The position numbers and the translations under genes were made by a program. DNA of 64,000 nt from Tetracentron sinense (lineage: Eukaryota; Streptophyta; Magnoliopsida; Trochodendrales; Trochodendraceae). Numbering within the stretch: position 1 is the first letter of the stretch; each line of letters starts with the position of its first letter. Positions 44,521-56,789 of this stretch are shown one piece after another. The notes under the pieces were generated by a model. That model was given only the letters and a program-made list of their open reading frames with translations. It did no database searches and was not told the DNA's origin. The stretch is from assembly GCA_015143295.1 (NCBI GenBank), contig CM026574.1:11472938-11536937 (forward strand). Reading direction: 5' to 3'.

Positions 44521-46060
44521 TATGATATATCAATCTCTTATGGAAGATAGTTACGATGTTTAGAGATGTTTCGTTATGATTTTTATTATGAAAGATATTT
44601 ATGATATTGTTAAAGATGGTCTTATGATTTTTATTATTCATATCAACAAGGGGAAATGAAATGATTTCGTGGTATATGTATGATAGAGAATGGAGGAAGG
44701 AATGATGGTTGAATTTGATGGAATGATTATGAGTTTGATTTGAAATTATGATGTGTTATGAAACTAAGGTCTATGAGTTTAATTTTATCAAAACTATATA
44801 CTAAAACTTGATGCATGATAAATATAATTGTTTCATTATTTTATTGTTGAAAACATGATAGACATACTTTTATATTGATCAATTTTGAGAAATTATAGAA
44901 GCTTAAATTGATGTATGATCGACAAATTGCATGATGATATATGTTGATTAAATTAAACCGTGAATTATGATTGTATGACTTAGGGTTATTATCATGACGG
45001 CGTTAGTCGTTATGATGAGCTTTCGAGAGTCTTAATCCAATAATTCTGGTGAAATTTAATTGATAGTTATCATTGTTTCACTCACACTCATTCATGAAAT
45101 AAATATGTATAAACATGATAAAAAACAAGTTAATAAGTATTATGCAAGTACACAAGAGTAGGAGCATGACTGTATGATTCAGTTTTGCACTGTTCGAGTA
45201 CCAACAAGCCTAAGATCAAGGCAAGACAGGCCGTTTGCACCGGATAATGTGTAGACAAACCGTATACACTAAATAATGTGTAGCCAAGTCGTATACACCG
45301 GATAATATGTAAACCGTATGGTACCTCGGTAAATATGGTATATGTTAGTCTCTACCCAATATATGGGGTAAAGTTATTTTAAGTTATTGACTATGCATGT
45401 TGTTGGATACATTCACGAATAAGAAAGAAAAGTAAGATAAACAAGAAAAATAAGTACAAATGAGCACGTATAAGAATTGAATTGAAATTATGCTTCCGCA
45501 CTCTGAATTATTTATATGTTTACATGTAATGTTAAATTCTAATTTATGTTTTCTATTAAATATTGTTATATTGTTAACTAGGAGTTTATATATATGCAGG
45601 GTAACATGTTACTCAACCGATAACTTTGTTGTCGGTAGATTCTAGGTTTAATATTTGTGCCCCATGACCTTGGGAAGAGGAAGAGTACGAGGAAGAAAAA
45701 GAAGATCCAGCATGTGATTATCCCGATGGTGAATAAAATTTGGATCGTTGGACATTTCCTGGAAATTAAATTATTAGTATTTAGATTTAGAGTTTAAGAC
45801 ATTGTACTAGACTTAATTTTAGATTTATGGTTAGATTGAATTGATCATTGGGAATCATGGTGGATGATTCGAATTATTTATGATGTTTTTAATTTTTAAT
45901 TCGAGATATTAGACTTGATCATGATTAATTAAAGGAAAAATTTTCAGGATCATATTTTAGATTGTCTTAAATGCTTTATGACAAAAAATTGTAAAAGTTT
46001 GATGGTTAAGTCACGTGCCAAAATCTCACATTAACCTAGGTGAGATTTTGGGGTGCGACA
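44521..46060 (+). mobile_element. Solo LTR E, 5'-truncated member of the A/B family
   Basis: The right end GAGATTTTGGGGTGCGACA (46060) matches the ends of LTRs A and B. Inside are a GGATAATGTGTAGACAAACC-type repeat array (45215-45340), TTCCGCACTCTGA as in A, a splice-acceptor-like TTGTCGGTAG, and an acidic frame (45671-45736). The promoter half with the palindrome cluster is absent, and the left edge is approximate. Confidence 0.65.
45671..45736 (+). other. Acidic mini-frame, LTR E copy
   Basis: From a Trp codon, 21 codons run to TAA as W-E-E-E-E-Y-E-E-E-K-E-D-P and on. The Trp and Tyr are spaced as in LTRs A and B. Directly upstream, the Glu codon before Pro-Trp reads TGA, so this copy is broken if the frame was ever coding. 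Confidence 0.4.
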
Positions 46061-47846
46061 TCTTTGCTCGATTGAGGTTTATATGAATCTTTTGAGCTTG
46101 TAAATCTTCAATTTAATTCCCTTTTATTCATATGAACCTGAAATCAGCAAGTACACCCAAGTTAAGTAGTGCAGTGGATAAATAGGCTCAATAGGATTAA
46201 CAAATTCAGTTTGAGATGCATAAATGTGTAACAATTAGCACCGATTAACACGTGTCTACACCTGTTTGGTTGCAATGTTTTCCTCCGAGTGTTGCAGTCG
46301 TCCGACCTGCAAAGATATTCCAACGATCAAATTAGATTCTTGTTAGAAGCATAGGGTGAGAGGAATAAGATGGTCTCCCACTGTCAATTAGATCTCAAGT
46401 CCTATTATAGTTTTGTTGAATGGTCTTCTCATTAGTCCTCACTAACCCTACTTACTCTTTTAGGAGGGTTGGTGCTGCTATTATGACTTTTGTACAATAC
46501 CATAAATTGATTGCACTAGCCCATCCATATGGCAATGTATTGAGGATCCAAAGTAGGATGACAACCTCTCTCTGATATGTTTCTTGTAGAGTCATACTAA
46601 GGTCTAGTGCGATGGGACACCTCTGAGTATATATTTGATGGTTGTTCTATTGCTTGGAGGCTCCGCAGTTTGGCTCGTAGGATCAGCAGTACAATAGGAT
46701 GACATTTTAAGTTGGCCAAGTTGAATTGTTGGTTGCTCGAGTTGATGCTTAGCCCAGGCCGAGGCTTAGTTAGTTAGATCAAGAGGTTGAGGTTAGCAAG
46801 CAAATTAGGCTCGTGGTTGGATAGTCGATTGACCAAGTTGGTCGAGGCTAGCTCGGGATGGTTGAAGATCAACTCGGGATGAGCACTTGATGGGCAATTC
46901 ACAATTAAATTATGATAAGTCAGATTGTACGACATCATAATGCCAGCTCGGGTCGGGGTCTAATTGAAGACCGCTGGCAGGTCAGAGTCAAGCAAGATGA
47001 GCAATGTTGATAGGTCTGGTATGGCTGAGTTGAATGCCTTAGCGATTTATTCTCCTTACACCGAGTTTGTTAGTAGTCAACGGTTGAAAATGGAAGAAGC
47101 TTACCCAATTCCAAAGCAATAAGGAACCTCGCAACAAGGCAACTTTGAAAAAAATACGAACAACAATAATATAAATAAGTCAAAGCATCCTCTTTCTCTC
47201 CCTAAAATAAATAGAATAGAATTTAAACATGAACTAGAATTCTATTTCAATAGATAACTCAAGCTCTCAAAATATGTCGGTGATGGGGTTCTTATAAGAA
47301 TTACATAAAAATTGTTTGATAGACATAAAAATCCCTTTATTTTGTAAGTCTCAAAAGAGGCGTGCTATACTGCTAGCCCAATTCTCAGGCATTCCTTACT
47401 CTCAACAAAAATTAACCCTTGTTAAAGCAAGTACATGTGTTAATTTTTGGTTGGAAGCAAGGACATGTATTGGTTTTTGGCTGATAGTAAGGCTAACACA
47501 ACTCTTTCCAAAATAACCTTATTACATGGCATATTTTAAGAGCTTTGGTTTTCTTGAACTAGATCTTTATTAATTTTTTTGGGTATCGTGAATACAATTA
47601 GGCCACAAACCTGACAATTAGTGTTAGTATCTGATCATTGGTTAGAAGTTAGATGTCTAGCATTTTAGCTGGGCCAAAAGATGAACTTTTCAACCGCCAC
47701 ACAAATTCGTGGAAATTGATCCCAATCCAAGCGGGGGATATACAAGCATATACATATTGCTTGTGGCACCAATGAGAAGGAGATGTTTCTGTTCATATTT
47801 AAACTCAACTAAATATTAACGTAGTGATAAAACTAACCATTAATAT
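46061..47846. other. Intergenic, no gene recognised
   Basis: 46.6-47.1 kb has GGCTCG- and GGTCGAG-rich sequence reminiscent of a decayed retrotransposon leader, but no protein motif. 47600-47760 resembles SINE-like repeats elsewhere only loosely. Confidence 0.5.
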
Positions 47847-48010
47847 AGGGTGTTGCTAAAGTTCACTCAATGGATAAATTTGTTAACCTTCACCAAGATA
47901 TTTTTCCTCTGTATTAATTATGAAATACACTACAGTTAAGAGTAATGTAGTCTTTTCATAAGAGACAGTCATTAAATATAGGAGAGAATAAATGCAATTT
48001 GACCTTTCAT
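47847..48010. mobile_element. MITE family M1, copy 3 (truncated)
   Basis: It begins GGGTGTTGCTAAAGTTCACTC, then GTTAACCTTCACC, and runs to GAGACAGTCATTAAATATAGGAGAG. The second half is missing. Confidence 0.65.
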
Positions 48011-48067
48011 GTATATTGTGAGCAAAGAATTTTGCGCTCACTCAAATCCGGGATATATATATATATA

Positions 48068-48387
48068 GGGGAATGCTATCATTCACTAGGACTAATGAAC
48101 TTTGTTAACCTTCACTAATCTTTTTTACCCCCTATGTATTGAACATCATTCTATTAAAAATAAGGGTATTATCTATATTATTTTCATAGGAGACAATTCA
48201 ATAGATAAGGGTGACAAAAATACTAGAAAAGTCACATTTCATTTAGTTTCTCTTGCATTAATGACTGATCCCCCTATGAAAAGACTAAACAATCCTTAAT
48301 TTTATTGCATTTCATAATTAATACAATGGTAAAAATGTTTTGGTGCAGTTAACCAATTTACCGACTGAGTGAACGATAGCAATACCC
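48068..48387. mobile_element. MITE family M1, copy 4 (complete, 320 bp)
   Basis: Terminal repeats are clear: GGGGAATGCTATCATTCACT at the left and, inverted at the right, GGGTATTGCTATCGTTCACT. The flanks are TA-rich, so a TA-type target duplication is possible but cannot be shown. The interior has ACAATTCAATAGATAAGGG. There is no coding capacity. This is the best reference for the family. Confidence 0.8.
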
Positions 48388-48390
48388 TAA

Positions 48391-48600
48391 TGGTAGTTTA
48401 GTCTTTTCACAGGGTACCCATCATTAAATATAGGAGAGAGAAAGTATAGTTTGAGTTTTCTTATATTGTTTACTTCTCCTATTTAATGAATTGTCTAGTA
48501 TGAAAATATCAAAATACTCTCATATTTAATAAAACATATACAAGGGTAAAAAAGATAAGTGAAGGTTAACAAGTTCACTAGTCTGAGTTAAGGATAACAT
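48391..48600. mobile_element. MITE family M1, copy 5 (inverted)
   Basis: It reads in the opposite orientation to copy 4, three bases away. TTTAGTCTTTTCACAGGG and TTTAATGAATTGTC lead to GTGAAGGTTAACAAGTTCACTAG at the right end. The left terminal repeat is missing. Copies 4 and 5 together form a large head-to-head inverted structure. Confidence 0.65.

Positions 48601-48643
<43 letters not shown>
48598..48643. repeat. TA then GA microsatellite
   Basis: About 12 TA units run directly into about 10 GA units. Confidence 0.9.
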
Positions 48644-49208
48644 TAACGTTCCTAATAGCTTAGTTGTTAAGAGATTCTTGTATGCAGTTGACTCTTAATC
48701 ATTGGATTATAAACTCATTTAAATCTAACCCTACATCCAAGATAGGTGATTTTTGTAAAATAGCCCTCCATAAATTTAGGAAACTACAAACCCATTTAAA
48801 TTTCATCATTCATTCAAGATATATGGTTTTTGTATAACTACTCCTTAATTCTAGGAAAAATCACACGAGAGGTGTTCTCTCTCTCTCACTGTAAATTTTG
48901 TTTTCTAAAAACCTAGGAGAAGAGTTTGAACCCTAGATAAAAGAAGAAACTTTAGATTAATATCTTCTTAACTACAATCAAAAGGACATATGTTGGGTTA
49001 GGATTCAACCAAATATGAATTAGAAAAAAATTCTCCTCTCATTCTCACTGTAATTTTTTTTTTCTAAAAACCTAGGAAGAAGAGGTTGAACCCTAGAGAA
49101 AAGACGAAATTTTGGGTTAATATCTTATTAACCACAGTTAAAAGGACACATGTTAGGTTGGGATTCAACCAAATATGATTTTAAAAAAAATAACATTAGA
49201 GAGATAAC

Positions 49209-49255
<47 letters not shown>

Positions 49256-49438
49256 GGAGAGAGAACAAGGAAAAAAGAGAAACTCCTATTTAAAGGGGGG
49301 AGGTTGGTTACGTATTAGGGTAATTTTTCACAGAACAAGTGATTTTAATTTCATCTCTTGGATTTAAAAGAAGTATTGATCTAACAATCATGATTACGTA
49401 GCTTACTAGAATCTCTAGTAAGCTAAGTGAACGAGAAC
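48644..49438. repeat. MITE-like element with internal 159-bp duplication
   Basis: Its ends show related inverted phrases (CTAATAGCTTAGTTGTTAAGAGATTC at the left; the complement of TAGCTTACTAGAGATTCTAG at the right). It is bounded by GA and CT microsatellites. Within it, 48884-49042 and 49043-49200 are tandem copies with a 159-base period, sharing TCTAAAAACCTAGGA, TTGAACCCTAGA and AGGATTCAACCAAATATGA. A GA run of about 40 bases is at 49212-49251. No coding potential. Confidence 0.65.
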
Positions 49439-49439
49439 C

Positions 49440-49483
49440 CTTCTCTCTCTCTCTCTTTCTCTCTCTCTCTATATATATATATA
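49440..49483. repeat. CT then AT microsatellite
   Basis: A CT-rich run is followed by about six AT units. It mirrors the TA/GA run at 48598 on the other side of the element. Confidence 0.85.
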
Positions 49484-49705
49484 CACTGATATCTTTAGAG
49501 GAAAGAATTCATTGAATAGGGGAGAGAAAAAGTACAATAAAAGTCTCTGTATTTTCTCTCTTGCATTTAATGATTGGTTTCCTCTAAAAAACTAAAAAAC
49601 TAAACTATTATTTAATTTTAGTGAGTTTGATAATTGATACATGGACAATAATGTTTGAGGAAAGGTGAACAAGTTCACCCACTAAGTAAACATTAGCAAC
49701 ACCAT
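49484..49705. mobile_element. MITE family M1, copy 6
   Basis: AGAGGAAAGAATTCATTGAATAGGG, CTTGCATTTAATGATTGGTT and the right end AGTAAACATTAGCAACACC match copies 2 and 4. The left terminal repeat is missing, replaced by the AT microsatellite. Confidence 0.65.
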
Positions 49706-49726
49706 ATATATATATTAATACTATAT

Positions 49727-50330
49727 GCCAGTTGGTGTCACCTCTCCATTCTCTCTTCAAGTCGATGCCGCATGTCTGTTGACATGGCGGACTTTCCTTA
49801 GTTGATCAATAAGATATTGTCACGTGCAGGTCTGCCAATTAAATCACTAACCATTGTTTTCCTTCCTAATTAAGAGCCACATAATGAACTTACTAATTAT
49901 TTTCCTCCCTTAATTAAGATGATGCCAAGTGTCTACTAACTAGACCACTAACAATTTTTTTAGGAAAATGCTTAACATACCCATGGTTTCCACTATGTAA
50001 CGGAATGGCCGGTCCTCATTGGTCCATGCCCTATTTTTAAACACTCATCAATTGTGGTTAAGATTCACGCACCCTAGTTAAGCAATCCTATATGTCGGTT
50101 GATGCTACGTGACATACCCCAAATCTCTCAATTTTCCCTTCACTTTGACGCCATGTGCCATCTTACATGGTAAACTGTCTTTAATTGATCCAATGAAAAG
50201 ACGCCACATCATACACTTAGCAACTATAATTTTTCTAAATTAAATGATGGGATCACTCCTAATAAGCCATATAATGAGTTTATTAATTATTTTCTCCTCT
50301 TAATTGTGATCCTAAGTATTCTTTCTTATT
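49727..50330. repeat. Diverged direct repeat with an insertion between units
   Basis: 49727-49930 and about 50092-50315 share ordered phrases: GTTGRTGYYAC, GATGCCGCATGT or GACGCCATGTG, TTRATTGATC, AGCCAYATAATGA, TTACTAATTATTTTCC and TCTTAATTR. Between them, 49962-50090 resembles the MITE-like sequences containing CATACCCATGG and GGTTAAGATTCACGC. Confidence 0.55.
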
Positions 50331-50379
50331 TCCTCTCTCAACTTAATTGAATTGATATCATTACAATCCTAAAAGAAAT

Positions 50380-52180
50380 CTTTATTTTTTCTTCTCTTAA
50401 TTATAATCCCTCGGATTCTATAAGAATGTAAGTATTTTTTCATAGTTCCTCTCTCCACTTAATTGTTTTTATATCATTACGATCCTAAAATAAATCTTTA
50501 TTATACTCTTGGTCTCCCCATTTTATATAATCTTTTTTACATTCTTGGTCTCCCAATTTTCTCTAATCCATCATCTCTTATTTCCTCTTCATCTTCCTCT
50601 CTTCTCCCAAAAATCGATTCACCTAATTCCTCCAAAAAAAAATTCCCAAATTCTCCACCCACTATTCCCACTCACCTCTTCTCTCATTCTCGAAGTTAAC
50701 CTTAAAACCCACTCATTGTATTCGGGGTCGTTAATGACAATATAAAGAAGCTCTAGAACATGGATTCAAACCCTTTCGATTCTTTGATCAAATGAGACGA
50801 GCAGACTTTCAATGACGTATTGACTTCGATTTCAATTGAAATTTTGGAGAGGTTTGGCGCCAACGTCATTAGAGAGAACTCCTATTGAGATGGACATTTC
50901 TAGAGAGAAGAGATTCTTATTCCACGGAAGTACCTCTCACTCTCTCCCTATGTTAGAAAAAATATATTTTTCGTAAATTCTTTGAATAAAACATTTAGTT
51001 CTTCCCTTTCTCATCAAGTTAAATTTTCATTCATCTCATTTTAATTTTTATTTAATTTCCACAATCTTAGGTGAATCAAGTTCTAACAGAAATAGGTGTC
51101 ATGGCTAAGCCAGAAATAAAAGTTTCCTACAATTTTCACAAATAATTTGAGGTAGTCCCAACAAACACAAAATTATTATAGAAAAATTTAGTTTTATCGT
51201 TAAGTGCTCCTTAGAGAGGCAGAGACTATCACAAAGAGAGTTTTCATCCAATGTGACTCTCTTTTTCACTCTAAGTGTGTGTTAAAAATTCTATTTTATG
51301 TGTTTTTAATTCTGAATTAAAATATGTATTGTTTTTCATAATATCAACAGACTTTCATTCTGATATTTTCATTTCATTTTTGTTTCTAATTACTTTTTAT
51401 AGCTGAGAAGAAAATGATTTGAGCATTGATTAATGTTGTGGCTATGACCTGTAGTGATTTTCTAATAATTTAATAAAAAAATTAAAATATTACCGAGAAT
51501 CCATTTTTAGTATAAGGACTTAGTTTCCAACATGAGACTTGTGAGTTTCACTCTTAACCTTCTTTTTTTCATATAGGTTATTCTCATTTTTTGTTGCATT
51601 TTTGTAATTCGTTCTTTCTATCTCACTATCCTGACTATTTGAATATTCAACGTTAAAAAAATGATTGTTAATTATCCCTTTCTACTAGAAATTTCTCATT
51701 CTCTTATGTTAATTTTTTATTTTTTTATTGAATACACTATGTCTATATTAGATTAGATGAACATGAAATTATCATATTTCATTTTAAAGTATAAGTTGAC
51801 TATGTTCATTTAGGCGATTTTGAAGTTTCATTGGATTTCTTTCTCTGTTTTAATTGACTGTATTGTTTAATTGACTGTATTGGACTCCAACCTGAGGATC
51901 TTCCTCGAAAAGTCCCTGTCAAACTTGACGGCATTTTGAACAAAATGTAATTATTATATTTTTTTTTTATGTTTGTGTTTTACAGTTTTCTTCATATGGC
52001 CCATTTAGGTTCATCTGTTGATGATAAAATTTTTGCCCCATTTATGTACTTTTTTATGTCTGCTGTAGTCTCTAAGTAAAATTTAATAGTGGGTCCTTAT
52101 TTTTTGGGTATTCCCCATTATTTATCTCATGTGTTAATTCATATATATTATATATATATATGTATATCTTTTTTTATACA
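50380..52180. other. Intergenic, no gene recognised
   Basis: A+T-rich sequence with pyrimidine-rich stretches at 50.5-50.7 kb. No exon or repeat boundary was identified. Confidence 0.55.
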
Positions 52181-52206
52181 CTTATACATTGCACGGGTCA
52201 TTGCTA

Positions 52207-52246
<40 letters not shown>
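52207..52246. repeat. TA microsatellite
   Basis: About 20 TA units directly follow TTGCACGGGTCATTGCTAG, a phrase that commonly borders such runs at plant transposon ends and is related to GTGCAACGCAC at 11570. Confidence 0.9.
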
Positions 52247-52249
<3 letters not shown>

Positions 52250-52269
52250 TGTTTTATGTATGCATGGCA

Positions 52270-52790
52270 AAGAAGGTTCAAACCCTACCAGACTATAAAT
52301 GTACTCAAGAAATCTATCCTGAACCCGACCCATGGGTTGAAAAACAATATTAACTTGTGAAAATGTGGCGAGCTTGGCCAGGTCAGGGTTGGCCCAAGCC
52401 ATTTGGAGGCCTAAAGCGGGAATTCTAAATGGGGCTTTTTTTAAAAATTGCAACTCATTATAAAATGTGACCTTTTTTTAAATGGGCCTTTTTTAGGGTT
52501 TTTTTTTCATAAAGCCATCAAAGCCAACACTTTGGGGCCTTCATTTTTTTGGGGCCTAAAGCACGGGCTTTGATGGCTTAATGGACGGGCTGGTCCTGGG
52601 CCAGGTTAATGGGTTGGGTCAGAGGTTGCCATTCCCAATTAAGGTCTAGGCAAGATTATGTAATCCATCCTGAGCCCGACCTATGGATTGTAAAACAATC
52701 TTAACTCATGAAAATGTCGGGTTGACTTGGACGGGCTAATGGGTCGGGGCAGAAGTTGCAATTTCCAATTAAGGTCTAAGCCAAATCTAA
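52270..52790. repeat. ~135-bp tandem duplication interrupted by a hAT MITE
   Basis: GACCCATGGGTTGAAAAACA, TTAACTTGTGAAAATGT and CCAATTAAGGTCTAGGCAAG form one unit. GACCTATGGATTGTAAAACA, TTAACTCATGAAAATGT and CCAATTAAGGTCTAAGCCAA form the next. The first unit is split by the element at 52384-52598. Confidence 0.8.
52384..52598. mobile_element. hAT-type MITE, 215 bp, perfect TSD GGCCAGGT
   Basis: The left end is CAGGGTTGGCCCAAGCC and the right end the complement of CAGGACCAGCCCGTCC. Both then lead into a GGCCTAAAGC motif. GGCCAGGT flanks both sides (52376-52383 and 52599-52606). Non-coding. A fragment of a relative lies at 10700-10742. Confidence 0.9.
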
Positions 52791-53380
52791 GATGTGCTAG
52801 GGCAGGTATGAAGGAGTGATTCCCTCAAATAAGCTTATACATTCTTTTGGAGACCCACCATTCAATGCATCCCACGGCGGACATTTTCCGATACCATTTG
52901 TCGAAAAGTTATTGGCTATGAAAACATCAAAAAGTGGATCCTGACCCCTTACCCGAATGCCCGAATCTAGACAAAAGGGTAGGGTAGGATCTTTCTGTCT
53001 TCCTGTCCTGATTTGAACTACCCTCCTTAAAATAATGGGAGATCTACAAGCCCAGTTGTTCAATTCACGAGGGCTTTTTAAGCTCTCTCAAGTGATACCA
53101 AAAACAAACAACAGAGATGAACTTCAAAAAATCCATTGGTCCCAGAAAACGACTTGTGATCTTTTGTCATTTTTCTCATTTAAGCTTTTCCCAAGTTCCC
53201 TTGCTATAGGCCCAAGAACTGATCGATCTTATCTCTTTCTATATCTTTTTAGCAAAACCATGCAAAATCATTGCAATTTCCTAAGTAGTTTGATTGCGCT
53301 AATCGATACCTTCATCAGCTTAGGTCTTTGAACATCGCACTCATATTTGACAGTGCAGTGATTCACGTGAGGGTCAGGGC

Positions 53381-54370
53381 TAGGGCTGTCAAAGGGCCGG
53401 GCCAGGGTCTGCCATAGCCCTGTCCTCACTTATAAGGGCACGGTCCTAATCTTCTGAGGGCCTGAACTAATTAGGCCCTAGTCCTATTTCTAAGGGTTAT
53501 GGTAGTAAAGAATAGTGAATAAAATTTTTTGTTGTATAATTTAGTGGGATTTTCTTTTTTTTACATTGGCTGCCAATCTGACGTGAAAGTTGAGAGAAAG
53601 AGGCACAAAATAGAGCAAATACACGAAATTGAGAGCCGAGATGTATGGCGGCGCAACGTAGTGATCTGTGATAGTGTGCTTGAGTGTTGAAAGGGAGGAG
53701 CTTAGTAACCCAAACCTCCCAACCTCTCGCTCTCAAACCTCGCTCTCACCTCGGGAACTTGATTTTAACTTTTGTAAACCTCGCTCTCACCTAGAGAGTA
53801 CAGTTTTTGTGTAAAGTTTCATTTTTATCCCAACTTTTCATATTAAGTCAGGTGTATTTTTCATTTTTCTTTATAGGTACAAGACTCATGTAAGATTTGT
53901 TAATTATTGGTGATCTTGTAATTGAAATTAGATTTATACATTTAATATATCAATAGTCATCTATCTTGTTTGTTGTGACTATAAATTTGAATGATGAATG
54001 ATTTTATCACTTCTTTCTTATAATTTAGAAAGTACAAAAGGTATATTTGTTTTCAATAACATCAAGTATATATATATAACCCCCCCCCCCCCCCCCCTTG
54101 GAGGGGCGTATTTGATATTTCAAATTTTGAATTAAAAATATTAAAACATATTACATATATATACCATAATTATAGTCTATAGTAGTTGAGGGCAAAGGCA
54201 AGGGCCAGGCCAAACTCTGCAGTTTGTTGATTAGGACCTGCCTCATGTAAGAGGGTCTTGATATTTTGGCCTCTACTCAGCCCTCGGTCCTAAAATGGGG
54301 AAAAAAAGCCCTCCATTTTAAGGGCTTTGGAGGGCGGACCCCTTGCCAAAAAGCCGGTTTGTCAGGCCTA
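53381..54370. mobile_element. hAT-like non-autonomous element, ~990 bp
   Basis: The left end is TAGGGCTGTCAAAGGGCCGG and the right end the complement of TAGGCCTGACAAACCGGC. The interior near each end is GGGCC- and AGGGC-rich, and a 19-C run lies at 54080-54098. The flanking octamers do not match, so one end may be misplaced. No transposase. Confidence 0.5.
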
Positions 54371-54511
54371 TATAAAGGTACTGTTCTGTTTTGAAGACTT
54401 TGCTCGAATAGACGAAATCCAGTTGCAAGCACTGCTGATTGCACAAGATATGCCAATTGGGCTTTTTTTTTTTTATTGACATATCTCAACTTGTTCATTG
54501 TTCATAAAGTT

Positions 54512-54925
54512 TCTGAATCATTTGGTTCATATTATTGCAGTCACAATGATTACACAATAAGGGTTGTCATAAATAAGTATTGTCATGAATAAGTGCTCTT
54601 GTTAATAATTATGTTTATGTGTGGTTAGTACTGTTGATTAGCGATTATCTAGTATTTTTTTTAAATGGATATTTTCAAAAAAAAAAGAAAAAAGGGATAT
54701 TTCGGAGAATACCTCTCTCAAGCTTAAGACATCTTGTAAGTCTCCCAAAGGTAAAAATTTGAGTGTTTAAATAATTCTTCCTTAGTCCCTAAAGGTGCAT
54801 GAGCAGTTATACTACTCTATAATCACTCACGGACAAGATTATGGAATCACTGGTTATTTACACAATTGATTGTTTTATAATTGCTTATGATGAATCGAAC
54901 CAAATTATATTATTCCTTCATAATC
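54512..54925. mobile_element. PIF-like MITE, relative of 21896-22324
   Basis: It begins TCATTTGGTTCATATTATTGCA and carries GTTGTCATAAATAAGTATTG, GATTAGCGATTATCTA and AAGATTATGGAATCAC in the same order as the copy at 21.9 kb. The ends are degraded. Confidence 0.65.
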
Positions 54926-55297
54926 TCAGCATAAGCTATTTATAAGTGATTAAATCGGCTTTATTAATCAAAACCAAACCATCCCTTGTGTTTGATATAG
55001 ACACGAGGGGAAGGAAGGGATTGGAATGAGCCCATTTCTTGCGAAAAAAGGAGGGAAAAAAAAAAAAAAAGATTGATTTTAGTATTGGCTTACAAGATTT
55101 TGAGGGTTGGGCCAACATGTAGTTTTTGAGAAAAGCTAATTATGTTAATCCATGTAACTACATCTAGGTCAAGCAAAGCCCCAACAGGGTCAACACCCGA
55201 GGATTAAAAGAACTCTATAGATAATAGAGATGAGTTGTTCTGATCAGATATACCACTTGTAGATCCCCACACCCCTCCTCACTCCTACCCCTAACCC

Positions 55298-55930
55298 TAG
55301 GGCTGTACATTGGGTCAGGCTGGCCTATGGCCCGCATGGCCTAGCCCAATCTAGGGCAGACTGGGCTAAGATTACATGGGTTTGGATTCTGTTTTTATTT
55401 AGTGTTTGGGTATGGATAAACCTCAACAAAGCCCAGTTAACCCAGCCTGGCCCAAAATATAGCATGTTTCTTAGTTGTATTTTTTTCTTCTCTTTTCACT
55501 TGTTTCTTGGCAGCCAAATATAGGGTAAATAGAAACATGTCCTCTTAAGAGGCTTTAATATTTAAAATAACATTAAATAATACTTTTTTTTTAAAATTAA
55601 TGAGGGAGAAAAATCATTCAGAATCAAACATGGTGTGACATTGTGCATCCTAAACTTATGACGCCGATAATCAATTTGATTGTCCTCGAGAACCAACTCA
55701 GTTCACCAAGACAGCCAACTAAGCTAGGTACCATTCGTTACTAAGAAGTAAATTGAAAAGCCCTGCACTCATGAAAAAGGTTGAAACAGGCGTACAATCA
55801 TTTAGGTAAAAATTGAGTTGAATATGGGCTGCCCCAACCCCACCTGAACTTGTAACATTGTACATGGGTCGGGTTTGGGATTGCTGAGCCCAAACTGGCT
55901 TCAGCCCAACCCATCCATTGTACACCCCTA
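55298..55930. mobile_element. hAT-type element, 633 bp, perfect TSD CCTAACCC
   Basis: The left end is TAGGGCTGTACATTGGGT and the right end the complement of TAGGGGTGTACAATGGAT. CCTAACCC occurs on both sides (55290-55297 and 55931-55938). The subterminal regions are dense in GGCC and GCCCAACC. No transposase is encoded. Confidence 0.9.
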
Positions 55931-56149
55931 CCTAACCCTAACCGTGTTGGAAAATTGCGGCAAACTTTGTCACACCTCCCTATCTTATGGCAATGACAAC
56001 AATTTATGCGATTGAGAGTGAGCCATTCATTTAAAAGGCAGAAACCTATTGAGTGAAATATGATTATATTTCATGATTATTTAGTTTATGAACAATCAAG
56101 GCACGTAAATACAAGTAAATGTGCACCATAGGGAAAATTTCGAGTGGGT

Positions 56150-56222
56150 CAGTGCGGGCACCCGAAGGGACTAGTCCTTGCCTCGAAGGGTTTGGGACAT
56201 CCTCTGTTACCCAAAAAAAAAA
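56150..56222 (+). mobile_element. 3' end of a SINE, same family as 22515
   Basis: GTGCGGGCACCCGAAGGGAC, TAGTCCTTGCCTCGAAGGG and TTTGGGACATCCTCTGTTAC, ending in about 12 A, match the 3' half of the SINE at 22.5 kb. The 5' tRNA-like half is missing. Confidence 0.75.
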
Positions 56223-56789
56223 AGAGTAAATGTGGGGTTTGTTGCTCTTGGCACAAAAGCACATACCTTCAAAAGGATGCTCATCTGCTGGGCCATGAAA
56301 TGTTGGGGAATGTAGAGAAAATCCCAAAACTACTGCAGGCAATTGGGGAAAAGCTTATGTGTTGGTTTCCAGGCACATACCCATACTACTTCATCGATGT
56401 CCTTAGGCTTCAACTTCCCAAGTTCTTTAGGATCTGACATAGTGCTAATTTCTGTACATATACAACCATTTCACATTGACAGGTGCAAGAGCAGAGAGTG
56501 CAAAGAGAACGGCTGAACATGGTAGAGGAAAACACTTTTTTTTTATATGATATAAATCTTGAGTTCCAGTTCTGTTTCCTTCTTTCTGACAAGTAAAATA
56601 TAATCTTCACATCTACTACCAATATATAAAAAACAAGCTAATAAACAATCCTTTACTGAGTCGGGGACTGAGTCACTCATTGTCCAAGCCCAAGAAACTC
56701 AGATTGCTGGCTATGGGACAAAGAGTTTCAAAGCTAAGATTAAAGCATATGCAAGTATAGGGACAGATAACTGGAACAGTAGTTTTAAT

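Noticed and set aside
55719-56342. Minus-strand frames of 68 and 92 codons
   Set aside because: They lie in the hAT element and the SINE tail. Their composition reflects the repeats, not coding sequence.
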